Both the position numbers and the translations under genes were made by a program. The notes beneath the pieces were generated by a model. The model was not told the origin of the DNA, made no database searches, and worked only from the letters and a program-made list of their open reading frames with translations. A DNA stretch of 64,000 bases, taken from assembly GCF_037975245.1 (NCBI RefSeq), contig NC_092573.1, positions 3,779,501-3,843,500 of the forward strand. Direction: 5' to 3'. Shown one piece after another: positions 1-15,193 of this stretch (its first letter is position 1; each line of letters starts with the position of its first letter). This stretch comes from Apostichopus japonicus. Its lineage: Eukaryota > Echinodermata > Holothuroidea > Aspidochirotida > Stichopodidae.

Positions 1-187
1 ATAAACATTGAATCTAGAATGAACCAGTGAAGTTAAGAATCGTTAGTTCAGTGCGAAGGGTTTGGACAATGAAGACGAACACGCAATCTATACGATGAAA
101 CGTCTTCACCCTGTTAACTCTGTCATTGACTAGAAATTGTTTTTGTATCCTCTTACTAATCGAAAATAAATCGATAACTAATCGATA

Positions 188-214
188 ATATATATATATA
201 TATATATATATATA
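188..214. repeat. (TA)n microsatellite
   Basis: Uninterrupted alternating TA, about 27 bp. Confidence 0.9.
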
Positions 215-1975
215 GGCCCTATATACGTTTATCTTTGCCATGAGTTCAAAATGGATGAGGTTTAACTACAACCCAACATTTTTTTCCTTTAATATTCCTT
301 TCCTTTGCCCTCATATAGTGGAACGTCTTTGATTAAGTATAGCAAAAGGTTGCAAAAGACTGTTGTTATGTAGTGTACCTACTGAGATATGACAAGGCCA
401 GGGGTGAAATTTGAAGTTGGGACTCAAACTTGATATTTGCATAATATGCAGACGTACCGGTAGTATATCCGAGGTAATTTGAATTTCGTTCGTTCATCAC
501 GGCTGTACTGTAATGATAAATATACGCATCTTGCATTTACCCTCTCATCCATCATGAACTGCACAAAATAATGTTCGTACACTTGGGATTTCGTGTCTTC
601 AGTGGACAGGAGGAGGATTTTTTGTTATTCTTCAATTTTTTTTGCCTAACGTTTGCACTGCCTATACTTCTCAATCCTGCATGCTTGTCTATAAACGAGG
701 AGTATTGATGTTAGCTGCTGCAGTGTGTGCATCAACGATTATCGTGTTTGTATTTCACAATGCAGTCCAGATGTCGTCGTGTCACACTTTTAATTTTAAC
801 TTTCATAGAATGAGGCAACATGTTGGCTCCTATAAACATCACATATTTCAATTCAACTTTAACTTAACCTGTAAACTGCACATGTTCAGCTATTTATTAC
901 CTTATAAGTTTTCGATAATTTTCTTTGCGTTAAGTTTTAACTTTCTTGAATCGAAAATTATAAATGTGCCATGAGTTAATATGATGTTTCAAAGTTTAGC
1001 ATAGAGTCATATAACTGCATTATTTTTTTTTATGACTTGACTTTATTGTTTGAGTATGTTAGTTTTAACTTAATATTGACACGACTTGACACGATGATAC
1101 TGATCATTAAAGCCGATTAATATCAAAATGATCTTTCATTTGTTGTTGGTAACATGCTGACTTATATAATAGCATTATCACATATCACGAATTACATTGT
1201 TACATTTTTCTGAATTCAAAGAACAAACATTCACTAATTGAGAGTGTCTGGGATTGTCCATCTTTTGGGGAGTTATATCCACTCCAGGTTCCTCATCTAC
1301 AAGACTTTAAGCTAAAAACCTTGAGCGAAAATATCCTGGATGGTTAAGATTCCTCGCAAAAGGGTGACCATACTAGAAACTTCAAAAGAGTGAACACTCT
1401 TTGGAATTAGGAGTGTAATGTTGTAACATATCATACATATTTTCATATCTACAAAATAATGACATTCGTGGTCACATTGTCTATGTGGTGTAATTGTGTT
1501 TGCTAGTACAGGAAGCCGTATACCTACTAAGGGGATCTGTTATATTATTCACAACTTCTTGAAGCGGATTTTGTGTTGACATTGATCAATTCACTAGACA
1601 ATATTATAATCACATGATAATGTCAAGAGTCAAGTTCTAATTATTAAAACTTAACTGAGAATGTTCTATTTGTATTAATAATACTTACATGAAAGTGTCT
1701 GGTGAAAGCAATGTTGAGGATCATATTCACATTTAGAAAGCCCTACTAACTATAGCAGAATATGTTTTAATCATTCAAACTTCACCTGAGTGAAAATCTT
1801 ATAACCTGAAGTTGAAATTTGATAAATTTACTACTACTACTAGTCGATATTTCAATTCACATGATAATGTGAATCGTCAATGGTCAAGTTCCGTGTCCTA
1901 TTTGCATTAATAATGCTAATTGAAAGTAAACATGTAAAGGATCGATGGATTAGGTAATCATAATGTGAACTTACT

Positions 1976-2047
1976 TTGTTGCAAAACAATAGCCTGGATG
2001 ACGTAATGACAATAGCCTGGATGACGTAATGACAATAGCCTGGATGA
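1976..2047. repeat. Three-copy tandem repeat, 23-bp unit
   Basis: Three direct copies of a unit containing caatagcctggatgacgtaa; the third has one substitution (gatgatg) and is truncated. Confidence 0.9.
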
Positions 2048-5000
2048 TGTAAACCCACTCTAATCTCACTTTCAGTAATAAGTGGTAGGATATGTAACAT
2101 TGCCTATACGAAAACAAAACCTAGCTGCTTTCATTAATTTATAAATAAATTAAATTGTAAACTAAATAGTCCCCTCGTTGACATCATTTGCAGACTTCCA
2201 TATACTGGAAATAAATTGGTCACATAAAATAGAAGCACCTCTCTATCACTTAATTCAAGGCCACTCTGTGGTGCTACTCATTTAATATTAGTACTATTAG
2301 TACATATTAGAATATATTAGGGAATAACTGTATGATTCTATCTCTCAATTTTGGAATTCTCCAAACAAATATATGTTAATGACTGATACTTTATGTTTTG
2401 TGATTATTATTAACGATAATTAAACCATTCATTGTTATTCATATGTTATAGGAATTTTCGCAATCGTTCTTGCAGGCTGGGAGATTCGGATACAATTGTG
2501 CGAAACCTTTCTTATATGTGAACTACTGCAGTAACATATTGTGGCAATGGTGAAGCATGTGCAATTATACTTTTGGGGTTTACCCCTGGGTTTAGTTTGT
2601 TTTCGTTTCTGCATGGTCACTAGCTTAGATAGCAGTATTTTCTGTTTTTCAAGTGCCCTTCTTACTTTCCAATCATACTACTATATTGTAGTTTTAACTT
2701 GAACAAACATATGAGAAATAAATTCGAAATTGAAATATATTTCTAAAAAATCCGCAAGATAACGATCAAAAATAGGACTTACAAACAATATACCTCTGTG
2801 ACGCAACATGTTCTCTCACATCCCTTTCACTACTGCAAAATTGTATATGGATAGTAATAGAATTTGAGGTTGTTGTCAATTTAGATAACAGCTGATGTTA
2901 GGAAAGTTAAAAAAAAAAAAAATAGAAAACAAACACACAAATTAATATTTATTCATATTCAAACATATTTTTGTGATAATTTACTAACTGAAGGGGAAAT
3001 GGAGGCAAAGTATGATGTAAGATGTTAGGCCATATAAAACATTACCCATAACTGCGTCATTGAAGGATGTGGGTTGCACGATACCATTATCATGCAATAA
3101 GTGCATGTTTCATAGCCCATTTTGACATCATTTCTTGAAATAGCTAAATATTATCACGTAGGCTGAGAACTATATTAAAACTCCCAGCAGAATACAATAA
3201 TCTTCAAATTTTGTGACTTTTAAGCATCAAATTACTAACAGTTTAAATGGCAACGATTCCAAAGCCACTTTCACCCCGTAAGATGGCACCAAGTTGCTTT
3301 AGTTCATTACTCTTGCTGGTGTTATGCCCTTGAGATTAAGTGTTTCATTTCATTCCGTTCCAATAATATCACTGAAAGTAGACGTATATACCTGACCCAT
3401 GGGAACCATATGTGGTATAGACGATAAGTAAACACATCAACTTGTTATAGAGGAAATTCTCTCCTCCCTTGTGGTTCAAAATGCGTTGATGTAAAAAAAA
3501 AAATGTATATTGATAAGTAAGATGTATAACGTATATATGATGTTACAGTATCGCAGAACTAAACGAATGTTAAATATGCATTTCTAGAACTGAACATGCA
3601 ATAATGTGAAATATACTGCAAAACTTATTGTGTATTTGCGTATAGCAAACTCTGTAGCTCTATTTCTATCCAAAATCATTGAATCAATGTTGACAAGGTC
3701 AAAGTTGTTACCTTTTCATCAATCCGTTCATTTTTTTTTTTAAATTTCTGTATCTGGATTGCAAAATGGCAGTAAATATATATGAGAAACATGCATTAGC
3801 CATACGCATATATATACGCATATGATTAAGTCTAAATATGCATGCAACCGGTTAAATTTGAAGACTTTCAAGTGATTTGCTGCCTTGTCTTGCAACACAT
3901 AATCAATACAGGAAAATAATAGATTTTCATGTAAGTTTTCATTGATATTAATAGGGGGAGGGGGACATAACAACAGAATTTTCTTTTTCATAAAACTTTC
4001 GAAAAATGCAAAGAAACTACACTGACCATATAGGCCTATATTAATATCGTATTATTATTATATTAATATAGTAGTTATATCCCCCTTAAGACATAACAGA
4101 AATATATAAGAGTATTCTGGTTATTACAAGAGAGCCGAATCATACAACGCAAAATATAGTTATCACTTATTACAATATACATCTTACACATCAGACAGAC
4201 AACTCATAACTTAGAGATTTTAAAAGTAGAACAATATTTTTTGTTGTTGCTTTGATGCGCCTTCAACGATGAAACCAGACCTGAAGAGTGACATATCAAT
4301 GATACCCTTGAATATTATCAATAAAGTCTGTTTTTGAAAGATGTATTGTTGTGTTTATTGAAAGATGATGAAAATAAAAAGAGATAAAAGGTTGGCGGCA
4401 GCGTTTCTTTGAGCAATCGTATACACACACAAGCACATATGTCACTTATTATGTATCCCATATTAATCTGTCTTGAACATATATTTTAAGAATGAAAGTA
4501 AAATTTAGGATATTAGAAGTTTTTTCAATATATTCTGACATATGGTCTGTAAAACACCCCTAAAAAGGTTAGTTATTGCCCAACGCTATTTCAAATTAGT
4601 TCACTAATTAGGAGTAAATAGCCTATATGGTCAGTGTTAAAAGTTAATGGAAATGTCTTATATGGGGCGTTGGTTGCTCAGTCTATTCAAACATGAGTAC
4701 CGCATGGTCACAATAGTTTACTTGTAAACTTCGCCCTTAATTGGGGAAAAAACATCACTTGATGAGAAATATCGTAGAAATATTATGCAAAGTTATATCT
4801 AACATGGGTACAACTGAACTTTGCAAATCTCCTTCAGGTTTAAAATATAGAACCTAATTATTTATAATATAATAATGACAAGTACTTCAATTCTTGGTCG
4901 GTGACCTAGGGCATATATTTAGTTGATAGTGTATGCATATACTAACACACAAAAACCTGACATATGTTATCACATGTTATCATATCAAGCATAATGTTGA

Positions 5001-8000
5001 ACTTAAGCGTTCCTAGAATGAACAATACGTTTTAGTATAATAATTTGTGGTGAATGAAAGAAAGAGGACAACCAAAACACCGTATATATCTTAAACCAAG
5101 ACATGAACAGGAAGGATTTTTTTCCATGTTGAACTGAATAACATATTATTTTATTTATTTGTTTTTTTCTTCTTCTATTTCTTCTTACCGGTGGTTTTCT
5201 TTACAAAAGATATATTTGCATCTGAGGTTCATATGCAGTACATATTAATTAAGTTTAGTATGCTTAAGTCACCTGCTCTCGATTTTGTAATATTATGATA
5301 ATTTGTTTTTTATCAAAACCCGGTTAGTTTCCAGAAATATTAAATTTTAAAACATGAAACTATATAAGTTTGAAAACATAACATATCACTTACCTCCATT
5401 TTCAATTCAGATAGCGATCCTTTCCTTTTAGATGCTTCAAAAGCAGACAAGTTAATTTGTTTGTTTGTTTGTTTGTTTGAAAAGCGGGTCAGTGTTGGAA
5501 GTCATGCCACAAAGGAGAGGTGGATTTCTGTAGATTTACAAAGAGGTATAGTTGCGGCACGGTATACGCTATATGTCACTCTAGTAAACGTTTTGGCTCA
5601 TGTTCCAATGGGTCTCAATTTCAAGTACTTAATACGACGTCACTTCTCTGTCGTTGACTAATAATTTCTTCTTCTCTTCCTTTTTGTTGCCTTAATATTT
5701 CCTTCCTGGTTATGAAATACAGGCCGCTTTCTTCGTCTGTTAAACGCATTCACGATTCTAACCGTTTCATGCATGTTGTCCTGATGTGCAGCAAGTTGAT
5801 TTCGCTATATATCGAGCCAGTATAGCTAGCTATACACTGTAAAAACAAGTTGTCGCGTGCGTCGTACTAGTACTAGCTATAGTTCCAAATTGTTACAATT
5901 TATTGTTACTCACATATTGCAGTCAAAGTAACGCTCGTATACAGATAGCAAAGTGGAATAAGAAAGCAAGTCCATTTAAAATAGATATTCGACGAAAGTT
6001 TCCCACGAGACCCTCAGAATTGATGATCAGTATTGAGTATACACAGAGAAGTAAACATGGATCTTATTATACTCAAGAAGCATTCACCTGACCGCTGTCT
6101 TCAACACTTACAATTGCTATGCGGTTAATATCAATATTGAATTCAGCACACATTGTAATAGTAGTATGCTACGTTCGCTCTCCTCGTATACGGTAAATGC
6201 GAAACTTGTTATGCTAACAACAGTATACTTGGGAAGCCGGTTAAAATTGCCTCGTCAATAACATATCGCAAAATGTATGCTGTAATACAGAGCCCCTCGT
6301 TAATTCTCACACACTCTCTGTATTAGAATAGCATCGTTATGCACGTTACATAATACAGCCCATGTAATGAACGTGTTAGCTATTAACAAATGTTGGATGT
6401 TTCTGGCCTAAAAAAGTCTTGATCTGTTGTTACAGAATGTGTGTCGTCGTCTATCCAGTTGGAGAGACTCGTTTCAATGCTTTCAACAAGCCTGCCAGGG
6501 GAGCTGTAAACGGTAGATACTAAAAAAGAGTTGCAGACCTAGGGAAACTCACCGTGGCGTGAAAGGCTAGTGCATTGAACCCTTATCCCATGAGAGCGTG
6601 AGTGAGAGAATCGGGTTCACGGCCATTAAACTCCGCCTTTATCTGCCAAGGAGAAAAAAATATATATGTTTTTAAAATCTACTATAGAATCATCGAGAAT
6701 CCACATTGTGCTCATACAGCCTTGGACTTGTGTTAAGGGTGTCACATAACTTATTTGAGTATGAAAAATAAGCCTATCCATGTATAATATTATGATAATG
6801 TTTATGTCATGACAAAATAGGATAAATAAAAAAAAATAGTGGCATTGAACGAATCGTGAGACCATAGAAGATTAGTTTGTCATGGTGGGCTGTATCGCCA
6901 ACAGCTATTGTCGTTTGAGTTAGAGAAGATGATTGTGTTGCGAAAAAAGAAAATGGTGTGGAAACCTTGAATTTTTGTTGGAAATTCTAGTGTATTAACT
7001 CATTTGCCAAAATATGCGAGAAATGTTTGGCTTCAATTTCGATCGGAAGTTATGAATCAACGTCGTCGCACGTAAAGGTTTGGTGTATAGCTTTATAGAT
7101 ACAGACGGTATAAATGTAAGAGTTCTATTGACACCTTCGGTGTGTGGAGTTTCGAAACTACCAGCCTAAGGTGATTCGTTGGGTTGAAGAAAGGGTACAA
7201 AAGGATTAAGTAACTTTCTCGACAGCCTTGAAATGTACAATAGTATACACGAATGTTTCCAAATCTGATATTTCTACTAAGTTTCATGTTTCTAGTTTAT
7301 TATAGTTTTCAAATATTTTTTTATTTACTTTTTATTAGAAAATCCAGTATAATTACATAAAAGTACATATTTATAAATAGGATTTTAAAACATTTTGCTT
7401 AGCTACTGCAATTTGATCCTGAGTAAAGGTAAACATACAGAGTTACAGTGCTAGCTGGTGTTTATATACATCCGAATATTTCTTCAGAGGCTTATGAATA
7501 CTACATCTATAAATACGCCATTTGGTCGCCATATTGTCATCTTCCCGCAGATTTAGGGATTCGCTCAAAGTTGCTTAAATAGCAGAAGTTTCATATCTCA
7601 CATTCAAACCATTGTACTCCCCGTACAAAAGAATAATTAAACGTACTCACGCCCATTTGTTAAACCATTTACCACTATAGTTTTTCCAAGTCATCGCATA
7701 GTTATGGATATAGTTTTAATATTATAAACTGTAGGAATTTAAAAAACCCACATTCGATAGAAATATGGCAACTTGTTTGCTCTGACGTCATAATAAATAC
7801 TATGCAAAAAAACAGTTGAGATATTCTAATGCTCTTGTATCAACAATTCTGTCTGATTCTGAAATATAATCCTGTAACAACAACAAAAGTTGGTCATTTT
7901 AATATCTAATTAAATTGGTCACTATTACCAGTTCAAAAGATTCGAATAAAAATTTATGAAGTGAAATTGTGTTTCAGTTTATTCATTTAAGATTATAGTT

Positions 8001-9770
8001 ATTTATATTTTCGCTTTTTTTTTCTCAAAGAATATTTTTCTTCTTTTTTTCGGTCACACCATTCACTTGTTTACCCTAATTTTCGTCGGCATCGAATGGC
8101 AGGTTTATCAAAGATTCCCATCAATCATGAACATTATAAATAATTAATATATGAACCGAAGAAAGAGAAGAAGTCACTAGCCCAGAAGAAATTCTTGATA
8201 GATTGAGGTCAATGTATCGTATAGGAAAAAGATCTGTAATTCGGAAGTTGATAACTTTTGTGCAATGACATAGCAGACGATGGATATCTGGTAATGATGT
8301 TAGGTGACCGTAAAATGTGTAGCATAAATGATGGATGGAGTTATGAGATCCTGGCCCCTGGGTAAACCATCTATAGCGTGATTAATGCCAAAAGAAACGA
8401 ACGCGTTCTAAATAAAGGGTCTAAAAGTAGAACTGCCTGGAAATGTTTTCTCTGGTAAATGTACGGATTTTTACCATTCTTTCTTCTCTCATCAATGCGT
8501 TTACATACACAACACATACCTATATTTCTTGAAGCTATATAGTAATATATTTATAAAGAAAATAGTATGAGTAACCAGAATATATTTTTGAAAAAGAAAA
8601 CAAAAAATTCTGCAAAGAATAGAAGACCTCTGGAGATCTTTGCTATTCTTAGATATAACTGGTAATAATATGTACTTTTTTGGGGTGAAGGTCGCTTTAT
8701 GATGTTATGCAAACTTCGACATACTAGCGTATTTTCTTCTATAGCAATTTTCTTTCATAGAATTAATAAAAAAAACCTTCGAATGGTATACAGATCAAAG
8801 GATTAAAACAATTATTTGTCTATACAGAAGAATAATCTTGTTTTTGTCGTTCTGGTCCTAGATACTGATATACTGTCGATTAATATTTAAAGAATAATCC
8901 AGCGATAAATCTTTTGATAGACTTTGATCAACAGAAGTAGATCAATAACGTTAGCATTCTGCAAGCGTTTTCCATACTTCAAAATATCAGAGAAGCCTAA
9001 CAATTTCTCTTCATATGACTTTTTGTTAAGTGGTCTTTATTGCAACCATTTAATACAGAATAAATATCTTAAAAAAATTCGTTCGGATGAAAATCTGTGT
9101 CTTTTCCATATTTGACCTATATACTGTTTATTGATATTGAAGAATGGCCCAGAAAATTTTCCGTTTTGAAATTGTGAAACAGGAACTATAATTTTACATA
9201 ATGTGCCTTGCTGTTTCGAGTTTCCAGTGGTACAGATTCTTTTAGCAAAACTTTAGGAAGAAAAATATCATTTTACTCTGATATGTGCATCGTATGTTTA
9301 GAATGAAGACCACCTCTAGAGAATGGTGTGTTTGCGTGGACGGTATATTAATGTCATTTTGACAGAATATCGCACAGCCGGACGTCAAACGGCTTCGAAC
9401 AGTTAGTACTGTTATTAATTTTTATCGGCATTGAGATAATAACCACTGTGTAGGTGCTGACTACTATAGTACCGTATACCCGTCACAAACCATCGACAAG
9501 GGCACCATATTTACCTAGTTGTCACGGGCGAACAGTCAACAAGTTTAACCGTCACGACCAGCTAGTCAGCCAACCTATAACTGCAATCACCGCAAACAGA
9601 ATACCGATCAGTGAATAATTGTAACCACCTTGACCAGCCAGGAGAAGAGCTAGCCTATATATAGGCACCGTGACCAAAGGATAATGCGGTCTATATTTAT
9701 ACCCGGTAACGAACCTACAGACGAGCAAACAATCTATATATAGCCAACACGACCAACCCCGCGACCAAAG

Positions 9771-10005
<235 letters not shown>

Positions 10006-10853
10006 GCTGCCACGAGGAACGGACTAGGACAAAACTTTGCTCTACCTGCTCAGCGCTGGGACCTTGCAATGAAGCCACTCATTTTGGTGTTACGGACGCC
10101 GTAAAAAAAAAGCACTATCCGCAACTAAGCTTTTTACCTATCAATTGTAGCGGCCCCTTCGGCGCCTCGGACCCAGCGGTGCACCGAATGTCGATGCGAT
10201 CCAGGCGACCATGTAGACAATTCATAACTATATGAAACATACATGTCCAGACAGTCAATGACTATAGCCGCCACGAATCAGAACAAGTGAGAAACCTTTG
10301 CACGAAATCAAAGGATTATTGAGCAACACAGTTACCTCTAGGCTCTTGGAATATCCTTTTCTTCATCGAAACCTAGCGGACTGATTCTTTATACAGCGCG
10401 GGAATGTTGTCTGCCTATCCAAGTGCAAATCGAAGATGGAGGCACTAGTTTGTCTATACGCTGCAGAAATGACACGAGCCTTCTTTTTCATTTATAGCCT
10501 TTAGGATTTAGTCTATTGCATACAGTGGTTTCATAGCATGACGAGAACGAGTGTCGATACATACTTCTGTTTAATATATATACCATAGGAAGGTAAAGAG
10601 GTAAATAGCACAGAGAGAGAGCGATTTCATATTCAATGCGCAAGAATGAATACGGCATACACCGACCGTATTAAAGCTGTTTCATGAGTTAGCTTGGATG
10701 CATGTGTAAAATCGATCGCAAAGGGATATTGGGTTTTTGCGGAAACGTAATATACGAATTACTACGCAGTTAAATTCCCTTACAGATGAATTTTTAATCT
10801 TTTCTGGATTAAGCAATCTATTTAATTTAGGTGAATTTGAAATAGTCAAATAG
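10006..10853. other. Non-coding stretch between TA tract and minisatellite
   Basis: I see no gene. Composition is more balanced and CpG-bearing around 10010-10210 than in the neighbouring AT-rich DNA. Confidence 0.4.
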
Positions 10854-12138
10854 GGATGCAACCAAGTAGATCTCCAGGAGTAGTCTTTATGAATATATAA
10901 CCACCAAGATAAATATGAGTATATATCAGTATGGATATAAACACAAATTTTTCTACAGATGTTTCATGAGGATGCATGTAACCACATAGAGCTCCACGAG
11001 TGCTCTTATGAATGTAATCACATAAATCTCCAGGGGTATTCATGTGTATGTAACCATGCCTAATGGTATAGTCATATGAATGTAACCACAAAGATGTCTA
11101 GGGTATAGTCATATGAATGTAACCACATAGATGTCTAGGGTATAGTCATATGGATGTAACCACATAGATGTCTAGGGGTATAGTCATATGAATGTAACCA
11201 CATAGATGTCTAGGGTATAGTCATATGAATGTAACCACATAGATGTCTAGGGGTATAGTCATATGAATATAACCATGCCTAAGGGTATAGTCATATGAAT
11301 GTAACCACATAGATGTCTAGGGGTATAGTCATATGAATGTAACCACATAGATGTCTAGGGGTATAGTCATATGAATATAACCATGCCTAAGGGTATAGTC
11401 ATATGAATGTAGCCACATTGATGTCTAGGGTATAGTCATATGAATGTAACCACATAGATGTCTAGGGGTATAGTCATATGAATATAACCACATAGATGTC
11501 TAGGGGTATAGTCATATGAATATAACCACATAGATGTCTAGGGGTATAGTCATATGAATATAACCATGCCTAAGGGTATAGTCATATGAATGTAGCCACA
11601 TTGATGTCTAGGGTATAGTCATATGAATGTAACCACATAGATGTCTAGGGTATAGTCATATGAATATAACCACATAGATGTCTAGGGGTATAGTCATATG
11701 AATATAACCATGCCTAAGGGTATAGTCATATGAATGTAACCACATAGATGTCTAGGGGTATAGTCATATGAATATAACCACATAGATGTCTAGGGGTATA
11801 GTCATATGAATATAACCATGCCTAAGGGTATAGTCATATGAATGTAGCCACATTGATGTCTAGGGTATAGTCATATGAATGTAACCACATAGATGTCTAG
11901 GGGTATAGTCATATGAATATAACCACATAGATGTCTAGGGGTATAGTCATATGAATATAACCATGCCTAAGGGTATAGTCATATGAATGTAGCCACATTG
12001 ATGTCTAGGGTATAGTCATATGAATGTAACCACATAGATGTCTAGGGTATAGTCATATGAATGTAACCACATAGATGCCTAAGGGTATAGTCATATGAAT
12101 GTAACCACATAGATGTCTAGGGGTATAGTCATATGGAT
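10854..12138 (+). repeat. 37/38-bp minisatellite array with higher-order structure
   Basis: About 30 units beginning gtatagtcatatgaatgtaa and ending gatgtctaggg. Units are 37 or 38 bp depending on whether three or four Gs separate them. A short 32-bp variant (gaatataaccatgcctaagg) recurs every three to five units. The left end (10854-11090) is diverged while the remainder is nearly identical, as expected of an array homogenised by unequal exchange. Confidence 0.95.
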
Positions 12139-14448
12139 GAGGCTAATATTTAAGCCTACAACGTATTTTATATCAATTTTCTTTTGTTACCCTCTTCTCA
12201 CTAATGACAAAATCAGTTAGATTGAAATGCCTTCCTATATACGGTTGTAGAACACACTGCTAACATAGGCCGATGATATGGTTCATTTCAAGTTGCCGAT
12301 CACAGGTGACTTACAATCATTATGGATTCAACGTATGGGTAGCTTCTCCTATTGATCCCCCTGGATTCAGTTATCTGTAGATAATCCGGGAATGTTTTAG
12401 TCTACAGATCTGTTTCAACGATGGCTTTGTTGAAGGTTTGCTATTCTCTTGACCAGGAATAATCCCATTAAATATACTGGTAGTATACATTTTACGTCAA
12501 CTTCAATTTGTACCAAACAATGACCTCTTATACTTGACCGAATTATGCGGGCTCTGATATTATTTGGTTACATATTTACATCAACGTCCACCTCCCCAGA
12601 AGTGGTACAGAAATATATAAACGAGTCAACATTTTATCTCTGTATATGATGAAGACAAGAAGGTCAGTGATGGCATCCCTTGACTATTTGTCTTGCAATC
12701 TGTCGGGACATGGAATAATTAGTACAGTATTTATGAATATGCATACAGAAGAACATTACATCTGCTGACAATATCCTGTACAGTAGATTAAATCTAGAAA
12801 AGAAGAATAATCCATTGATTAGGATGATTGATTAGGATTCCGCAAGAATCGCACTCATCACGGGTCTTCAATGTTTTAATAGGCCAAACATCACTGACTT
12901 ATGGATAACGTCCGTTCATATATGGACATAAGTTTGCGTCTCTCTCTTTCTTTGTGATACATTATGACTCTGTTCATGTTTAATATCTTTCATTTCAGTT
13001 TCTTTAGAGGATAAACGGTGAAAACAATCCCTAATGTGCGACCTAAATCTCTCTCTTCACTATCTTTCTTCTTTTATATCTTACTAATCCATAAAGTAAC
13101 TCTAGTAATCCACTGGCGGCCACGCCCCCTATATCCGTTTTGGCATCACAGTCCCAAGGAAGTAGTTCGAACCATGACCGAAGGAGTACACATATTCTTT
13201 ATCGAGATTACCCGTTTTGCAATTAGATTTGCTCGCGGCATCATAGCGTACAGAGAGCTGCAAATCCCATTTGTCTGAGCTCGCTGGCACCCTTGACCTC
13301 AAACTCCGGCCACAACCTGGTAAGGTCAGACAGTCCGGAATTACAAAGAAGAAAACCTCTTCCTTTTCATAAGCGATTTATGCCGAGTTATTTTAAGCTT
13401 CACGACGGATGCCACGTTTGTACTGCAATATTACCAATAGCTGTTGTATATATGGGTGTATGGGCGTATGTCTATATGTATGTATGTATGTATGTATATA
13501 TGTGTGTTTGTAAATTATGTAGGTATGTACTTTTATATGAATGCATGCTGTATTGAATTTCTACGATTGCATAAATTTTTTTCTTCCCCCTTCTCCCTTT
13601 TATCCTCTGCGGCTAACCGAGTGCTATGTAAGAAAACATACCCACAGGACTGCAAAGCGCGGCAGCCAGCTAGAAAGAAAAAGTTGATTCGTAAGAAAGC
13701 CATCGGGAATGTGGAATGAATTAGAAGGCGCTCAAGCGCTTTATATGAAAATGGATTGGTGGAAGCGAGGAGGCAAGCTCATCAGGGGCAATTTAGGTAC
13801 AAGTAACGGGATATGCGGAATTTTTATCAGGATATGTGAAACTTTGCTCCGCGGACAACTGGTGATGTTTGATGATCTTTTTTTTTTTTTTTTTTTTTTT
13901 TTTTTGGAGGTCATTTTCTTCTTGAAGGAGGATATGATTGAAGATTTTTCGTTTTGACAGATACATGGCGGTGTACACCGATGAGGAGCTGAACCAATCA
14001 AAGGATGATCAATCATTCTCGTCCGTGGAATTATGATCTATCATATCTATGATAATGTACTAAGAACACATATACACTCATTATAGCAGGTTACGTCCTA
14101 TACGGTTATACAAGTTGCAGCAAGTTTAACAAATACTTCGAGTGATAGGTAAAATTACGATTTCAAGTGACTTTAGTCCTTTCTTCATTTTTCTTTTGCC
14201 TTTTTATTTTGTTTGTTTCATTTTGTTTTGTCTTTTTCATTGTTTTCAGATATCTAGTGCTTGCTATTAATGTACGATTAGTATTCATTTCTGACCAAAT
14301 TTGCCGCCAGTACACATTGACCATTATCATCTATACCATGTGCTTAATTCTCTCCTCCTCCCTATCTATATATATATATACGTGGCTAAGATCATACGTT
14401 GCACGCATTCGTTTCTTTAAATCGTGATACATTTATTACACACACCAT
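12139..14448. other. Non-coding region, no recognised gene
   Basis: Holds (ATGT)n around 13470-13510, a 27-bp poly-T at 13879-13905 and several open frames under 92 codons without family features. The frame at 13018-13278 was examined and not recognised. Confidence 0.4.
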
Positions 14449-14456
14449 CGTCCAAT

Positions 14457-14766
14457 CAGGCGCGTAGCGAAGGGTGGGCGAAGGGGGCGACCGCCCCCCC
14501 CCCCTCCCTTGAGCAAATTTGTTTGGTATGTTTTTATGATATCCCTAGTAATTTCAAAATAGAAAATGCTTAGATGCAACTTACAAAGCCTGGGAAGTGT
14601 CATTTCCAGCGATCTAGGAGGCATTTTCGGCCAAAATTTTCTTGTACGCTTTCGCGCCAACTTATGGTGGCGCGAAGCTTAGATAGTTTCTAGTGACGAA
14701 TCAACGGCTCCAAGAGTTTGCCTACAGGTTCACCCCTCCCTTGGCAAATTTCTCGCTACGCGCCTG
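14457..14766. mobile_element. hAT-type MITE with perfect 8-bp target duplication
   Basis: A 310-bp element with perfect 14-bp terminal inverted repeats (caggcgcgtagcga at the left, its complement at the right). It is flanked by identical 8-bp direct repeats cgtccaat at 14449-14456 and 14767-14774. An 8-bp duplication and CA...TG ends are the signature of the hAT superfamily. It has no transposase, so it is non-autonomous. It contains a C run near its left end. Confidence 0.93.
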
Positions 14767-14865
14767 CGTCCAATATCGTATGGTCGCAAGTCTCAGTAAG
14801 GTACAACGACTGAGGCCGACTGTCTGTCAGTGGGGATCGGGGCTGAGAATATACAGGGGACCGGG

Positions 14866-15193
14866 CAGGGGCGCAAACAACATTTGTGTTATTGGGGAGG
14901 GCAAAGAGGTAGTAGTGTGACGGAGGTTCTAAGGGGGAGAAGTTCAAATAAAATATAGACGATATTGAGATGCAACAAAATGGTGCTATATGATATTTTG
15001 GTACTATGAGTTTTCAAACCATGTGGAAAGAATTTACAACTGTTCACTGTTCGAACTGCTTATTTAAGGTATATATGTTTATAAACTGTACAATAGGATT
15101 GTTTTCTAATATTCCGTCTTTGGGTGGTGGGCTGATTCCCCCCCCCCCCCGTGCCCTTGATTTCCCCCAAAAGTATATGCGATTGCGCCCCTG
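14866..15193. mobile_element. hAT-like MITE
   Basis: A 328-bp element with 11-bp perfect inverted ends (caggggcgcaa at the left, ttgcgcccctg at the right). Flanking 8-mers are ggaccggg at 14858-14865 and ggactggg at 15194-15201, with 7 of 8 bases the same. It has a poly-C run near the right end and no ORF of note. It lies 99 bp from the MITE before it. Confidence 0.85.

Noticed and set aside
6430-6520. Minus-strand stretch SPGRLVESIETSLSNWIDDD bounded by an acceptor-like tttacag
   Set aside because: Looks exon-like but stands alone, with no partner exon or recognised family.
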